Part shown: positions 60,951-64,000 of the stretch, in pieces
How the letters are laid out: every line of letters starts with the position of its first letter
Numbering within the stretch: position 1 is the first letter of the stretch
Origin: UBA8516 sp035455245
GTDB taxonomy: Archaea > Thermoproteota > Nitrososphaeria > Nitrososphaerales > Nitrosopumilaceae
DNA length: 64,000 nucleotides
Direction of reading: 5' to 3'
NCBI GenBank assembly: GCA_035455245.1
Contig: DATIFN010000016.1
Coordinates: 108,377 to 172,376 of the forward strand
The notes under the pieces: model-generated
The model's database searches: none
Told to the model about the DNA's origin: nothing
Seen by the model: only the letters and a program-made list of their open reading frames with translations
Position numbers and translations under genes: made by a program

Positions 60951-61154
60951 TTATTTTTTTACCTTTATTCCGCCTTTAACATATTTGTTTGTCCACTTCA
61001 GTCTTCTTGGGTCACGTTTGAGTACAAGCATGTTTTTTTTACATTTTGATGAACAAAACCAAAAAACGGTTCCGTCGTTTTTAACAAGCATGGTACCAGA
61101 ACCTTTTGCTACTGGACGATTACAAAAACTGCATGGTTTTACTAGTACGCTCAT
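60951..61154 (-). CDS. rpl24e: Ribosomal protein L24e (eL24)
   Basis: 67-residue 50S subunit protein with zinc-ribbon cysteines CSFCNRPVA and FCSSKCKK (C-x2-C ... C-x3-C), and the basic DPRRLKWT tail that contacts rRNA. Length is normal for archaea. Sits between rps28e and ndk in the operon. Confidence 0.95.
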   Translation of the reverse strand: MSVLVKPCSFCNRPVAKGSGTMLVKNDGTVFWFCSSKCKKNMLVLKRDPRRLKWTNKYVKGGIKVKK

Positions 61155-61161
61155 TCTATAA

Positions 61162-61371
61162 TCACTTTATTTTTCTTGCTTCTCTTTCTGTTTCTCTTAG
61201 CATCAGGATATCGGACATTCTTACAGATCCTTTTACATTTCTTGTTAGAATTCTTCCCTTATCTTTTCCGTCCATTATTTTTACTCTTACTTGAATTACC
61301 TCTCCTGCAATTCCAGTTCTACCTACAATTTGTATCACTTCTGCTGGAATTACTGTTTCCGAAGTACTCAT
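61162..61371 (-). CDS. rps28e: Ribosomal protein S28e (eS28)
   Basis: 69-residue 30S subunit protein of OB-like fold. Family marks are IQIVGRTGIAGEVIQVRVKI, then GRILTRNVKGSVRMSDILML and the end ETEREARKIK. The ATG overlaps the rpl7ae stop by 4 nt. Order L7Ae-S28e-L24e-Ndk-IF5B is the classic archaeal operon. Confidence 0.96.
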   Translation of the reverse strand: MSTSETVIPAEVIQIVGRTGIAGEVIQVRVKIMDGKDKGRILTRNVKGSVRMSDILMLRETEREARKIK

Positions 61372-61763
61372 TTACTGGCTTGACCGCCCTTAAGCTGTGA
61401 AAGTGATGCTATTATTTGATCAACAATGTGTTGCGCATCTCCTGCATCCAAAATTGCAGCTGCAGCGGAGGTAACATCTATTCCAAGTGCCTTACCCAGT
61501 TCTTGTTTGCTAGGGACGAATGCATATGCTGAGCCGTGTTCCTCGCAGAGTATCGGGAGATGTGCCACAACTTCTGGCGGTTCCACATCCTCAGCAATTA
61601 TCACGAGTTTACTTATACCACGTTCAATGGCTTTTGTGACTTCGTTGGTACCCTTCTTTACTTTGCCACTCTGATGGGACACTCTAAGTGCCTCATAAAT
61701 TGGACTGACTAGGTCTTCTGGTACTTGAAACTTTACGTAATATGCCTTAGCCACATGTATCAC
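61368..61763 (-). CDS. rpl7ae: Ribosomal protein L7Ae (eL8)
   Basis: 131-residue kink-turn binding protein of the large subunit and of box C/D and H/ACA ribonucleoproteins and RNase P. Core motif is GTNEVTKAIERGISKLVIIAEDVEPPE, with the loop LPILCEEHGSAYAFV following. First gene of the operon; ATG start. Confidence 0.96.
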   Translation of the reverse strand: MIHVAKAYYVKFQVPEDLVSPIYEALRVSHQSGKVKKGTNEVTKAIERGISKLVIIAEDVEPPEVVAHLPILCEEHGSAYAFVPSKQELGKALGIDVTSAAAAILDAGDAQHIVDQIIASLSQLKGGQASK

Positions 61764-61814
61764 CCAATGGGATCATTTCCATCCCTAGTGTGCTTTCAAT
61801 TGGTTTTAAAAGTG

Positions 61815-63164
61815 TTATCTGCCAAGAATTGATTTTATTTTTTCCATGTATTTCATAAATAAAACATCAAGATTTTCTTGTGAATCAGATTCTGCATAAA
61901 TTCTTACTATTGGTTCAGTTCCACTTGGTCGTATCATCACCCAATTTGATTCATCAAATATTATTTTGATCCCATCAGTAGTATCTTTGTTGTGGTCCTC
62001 CTCCTTTAGATTTTCAATTAACTTTGCGGCATCATCTTTAGTACAGACCACTTTACCCTTTGTGGTAAATGAAGGTGGTAAAAGCGCTAGTTCTTCAGAT
62101 ATTGATTTTTTAGAAGTCGCAAGTAAATCTAAGGCAATTGCCATAGTCATAGCACCATCACGAACTTGATTATGTTTTCCATACATGAAACCCCCATTTT
62201 CTTCAAATCCAATAAGCGCTTTTTTAGACACCATTTCTCGTGAAACTTCCACACTGCCTACTTTTGTTCGGATCACTTTGGAGTTGGATTGTGCTGCAAT
62301 TTCTTCAATTCGTGATGTTGAGTTCAATGTTGTTACAATTTTGGATCTTGGATTTTTTTCTAAAAGGAATTGGGAAAGAAGTAATGCAGATTTATCACCA
62401 GACAAAATCTTTCCCATATTATCACAAAAGATACTTCGATCACCATCCCCATCAAATGCGATCCCAAGATCTGCCTGAGATTCAAAAACTGCCCTCGAAA
62501 GAACTTGAAGGTTTTGTGGAGTTGGTTCAGAACCTCTTCCTGGAAAAGAACCATCAATATTTTCGTTAATTGTTATTACTTCACATCCAAGATCCTTACA
62601 AAGTCGAGGAGCCGTGACTGCTTGTGTGCCATTACCCAAGTCCAATACTATCCTAAATTTCCTTGATCTTATTTTTGGCGTATTAACATGAGATTTTATG
62701 GCTTTCAGATATGTTTCAACCGTGTTTTCTGCATTTTTTGTAATTCCTAATTTTTGTGGAGTTATTTTCCAGTTTTTTTTAAAATAAATTTCTTCTACCT
62801 TGAGTTCATCATCTCTTGAAATTTCTACCCCATCTTTTGCTGTCGGTTTTATTCCATTATATTTTGGTGGATTGTGTGATGCAGTTATCATTATTCCACC
62901 TTGATAACCGAGCTTTTTTGTAGAATATTGTAAACATGGCGTAGGAATTAATCCTGCTATTGCGCAGTCAAGTCCTGCTGAATTTAAGGAAGAACTAACT
63001 ATTTTTGAAACTATAATGCTAGATTCTCGTCCATCATATCCTACTAGAATTGGCCCTTTTTTGAAAAAGCTACCAAGAGCTAGTGTAATTTCAGATACAA
63101 AATCTATTGTGAATGTTTCTCCAAAAATGCCTCTAATTCCGTTTGTTCCAAATAGTTTTGTCAT
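61815..63164 (-). CDS. Phosphoglucosamine mutase / phosphohexomutase
   Basis: 449-residue enzyme interconverting sugar-1- and -6-phosphates through a phosphoserine. The serine is in TASHNPPKYNG (about residue 94), DGDGDR binds magnesium (about 236), GEENGG-like FEENGGFM contacts the sugar (about 320), and RPSGTEPIVRIYAE closes the enzyme. Most likely makes GlcN-1-P for UDP-GlcNAc, the donor used by the GlcNAc-1-P transferase at 46 kb. ATG start. Confidence 0.93.
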   Translation of the reverse strand: MTKLFGTNGIRGIFGETFTIDFVSEITLALGSFFKKGPILVGYDGRESSIIVSKIVSSSLNSAGLDCAIAGLIPTPCLQYSTKKLGYQGGIMITASHNPPKYNGIKPTAKDGVEISRDDELKVEEIYFKKNWKITPQKLGITKNAENTVETYLKAIKSHVNTPKIRSRKFRIVLDLGNGTQAVTAPRLCKDLGCEVITINENIDGSFPGRGSEPTPQNLQVLSRAVFESQADLGIAFDGDGDRSIFCDNMGKILSGDKSALLLSQFLLEKNPRSKIVTTLNSTSRIEEIAAQSNSKVIRTKVGSVEVSREMVSKKALIGFEENGGFMYGKHNQVRDGAMTMAIALDLLATSKKSISEELALLPPSFTTKGKVVCTKDDAAKLIENLKEEDHNKDTTDGIKIIFDESNWVMIRPSGTEPIVRIYAESDSQENLDVLFMKYMEKIKSILGR

Positions 63165-63215
63165 TTCGTTAATCTATCAACAATAGATAAATTTGTCTTA
63201 AAAGTCATGTTGCAT

Positions 63216-63300
63216 GCGGGAGTTGCCAAGCCTGGTCAAAGGCGCAGGGCTTAGGACCCTGTCTTTTAGGAGTTCGTGGGTTCGAATCCCACCTCCCGCA
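63216..63300 (+). tRNA. tRNA-Leu (TAG)
   Basis: 85-nt class II tRNA: acceptor GCGGGAG/CTCCCGC, anticodon stem CAGGG/CCCTG with loop CTTAGGA (anticodon TAG), variable arm of about 13 nt, T-stem GTGGG/CCCAC with T-loop TTCGAAT, discriminator A. No intron. Confidence 0.95.
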
Positions 63301-63301
63301 C

Positions 63302-63487
63302 TTAATGAATTATGCATAACTGCATTTCTTTGTGATTATGAAAGTGAGCACTACAAAAGTTATTTGAGCACTCATAACAATGCCAATCTCCAATTGTTGA
63401 GCACACTTTGCAAATTTTTATAGGATTGTTATGATCATAGCTATTTCCTCTATTTTGGGTTCTATGAGAATTTTTTTGTTTATCCAT
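63302..63487 (-). CDS. Zinc-binding micro-protein, 61 aa
   Basis: 61 residues; the first 20 are polar and basic, then a compact Cys/His domain: CKVCSTIGDWHCYECSNNFCSAHFHNH, shown here in parts CKVC, HCYEC, FCSAHFHNH. The C-x2-C ... C-x2-C ... C-x2-H-x-H order resembles B-box or HIT-type zinc fingers that mediate protein contacts. It ends 2 nt from the tRNA-Leu gene. Function unknown. Confidence 0.65.
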   Translation of the reverse strand: MDKQKNSHRTQNRGNSYDHNNPIKICKVCSTIGDWHCYECSNNFCSAHFHNHKEMQLCIIH

Positions 63488-63646
63488 TATTCTTCCTCAT
63501 TCAAGTCAAAATTTAAAAAACTTCTATCTCTCATTCAACAACACATTACAGAATTATGATATCTAGTTTTACTAGCATTTTTACAATACGTCATATTCCA
63601 AAAGGCTATTTAAGTATTAATAACTGCAGTATGTCTAACAAATAGA

Positions 63647-64000
63647 ATGGACAAAACAATTGTAGAACTTGTTGTAGTTGGAAAAGACCATGAGGGCGTA
63701 GTAGCTGGTTTTACTAATTTCATTTTTCAAAATAAAGGTAACATAGAGAAGATTAATCAAAATGTAGTAAAGGGACTTTTTGGAATGTATTTGGAAGCAT
63801 CATTTGCAAATAAGATAGACATAACGAAATTCAATAAAGAAGCTGAGAATTTAGCAAAAAAACTCAAGATGGAAGTAAATATTCATTATGAAGTTGCAAA
63901 ACGAAAAAGACTTGCAATACTTGTAACAAAAGAATCTCATTGTATGGAAGCTATTCTTGATGCAAGAACAAAAGGTAAGCTTAGAGGAGAAATTGTAGTA
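63647..64000 (+). CDS. Formyltetrahydrofolate deformylase PurU (partial, 3' end outside window)
   Basis: 118 residues of an enzyme with an N-terminal ACT domain (IVELVVVGKDHEGVVAGFTNFIFQNKGNI, about residues 4-32) followed by the start of a formyltransferase domain (RLAILVTKESHCMEAILDA). This arrangement is PurU, which releases formate from 10-formyl-THF, though some archaeal homologues may do other formyl transfers. It shows the cell uses folate-type C1 carriers. ATG start; reading frame runs off the right edge. Confidence 0.82.
   Translation, partial: MDKTIVELVVVGKDHEGVVAGFTNFIFQNKGNIEKINQNVVKGLFGMYLEASFANKIDITKFNKEAENLAKKLKMEVNIHYEVAKRKRLAILVTKESHCMEAILDARTKGKLRGEIVV

Noticed and set aside
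1..64000. CRISPR arrays, insertion sequences, integrases or prophage genes
   Set aside because: No spaced direct repeats, transposase or integrase-like proteins were recognised; every long ORF fits housekeeping or small unknown families.

Overview
The window is a low-GC archaeal chromosome segment from an ammonia-oxidising archaeon of the phylum Nitrososphaerota (Thaumarchaeota), most like the Nitrosopumilales. The evidence is the gene set: an 11-subunit complex I without NuoEFG, a three-gene biotin-dependent acyl-CoA carboxylase as used in the 3-hydroxypropionate/4-hydroxybutyrate carbon-fixation cycle, archaeal TBP, Alba, RFC, MCM/GINS, aIF5B and aIF6, archaeal ribosomal proteins L7Ae, L24e and S28e, a lone 5S rRNA, intron-bearing tRNAs, and secreted proteins with the tandem 'PDWVRNNAKWW' repeat and a CFI-box. 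Many genes start with TTG or GTG, neighbours often overlap by about 1-29 nt, and several promoters place the start codon about 25 nt from a TATA box, which points to leaderless mRNAs. No insertion sequence, phage gene, CRISPR array or toxin-antitoxin pair was seen. This is core chromosome rather than a mobile region.

Layout. 1-9.8 kb: partial transketolase, small proteins, 5S rRNA, ABCE1-Trm5, GNAT, site-2 protease, a LarA-like protein, PyrE, TBP, CbtB, a CADD-like putative self-sacrificing pABA synthase, and tRNAs Met/Ile2 and Glu. 9.9-21.4 kb: GGPP synthase, then the complex I operon nuoABCDHIJKMLN on the minus strand with an inverted repeat at its head. 21.5-25.6 kb: peroxiredoxin and the carboxylase operon. 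25.8-31.2 kb: an ABC-2 exporter, an RFC large-subunit operon flanked by two uncharacterised genes, and an IMPase-family phosphatase. 31.2-35 kb: tRNA-Asp and tRNA-Lys, a CFI-box membrane protein, ArgH, and an MIP18-type protein. 35-39.8 kb: the sdhACDB operon, then a PadR-like regulator with a perfect palindromic operator followed by an isocitrate-lyase/PEP-mutase family enzyme. 39.8-45.8 kb: Alba, secreted proteins, ferredoxin-NADP reductase, a nucleotidyltransferase, and IlvE running into a sugar-modifying gene run. 45.8-52.9 kb: the minus-strand replication operon GINS-MCM-Hel308-GlcNAc-1-P transferase, and RFC small subunit. 53-58.8 kb: a repeat-bearing secreted protein, two zinc-type ferredoxins, aIF6, HisRS, archease, thioredoxin. 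58.8-64 kb: the aIF5B-Ndk-L24e-S28e-L7Ae translation operon, GlmM/PMM, tRNA-Leu and partial PurU.

How it fits together. Complex I, succinate dehydrogenase, ferredoxins and FNR serve electron transfer. The carboxylase feeds autotrophic carbon fixation. The replication genes sit in two overlapping operons. The most interesting items are the CADD-like protein (all key residues conserved, in a genome that also encodes a formyl-THF enzyme), a 16-nt intron in the T-loop of tRNA-Glu with a textbook bulge-helix-bulge, a second intron in tRNA-Asp, the PadR operator, an inverted repeat at the nuo promoter, and the uncharacterised genes translationally coupled to RFC-L.
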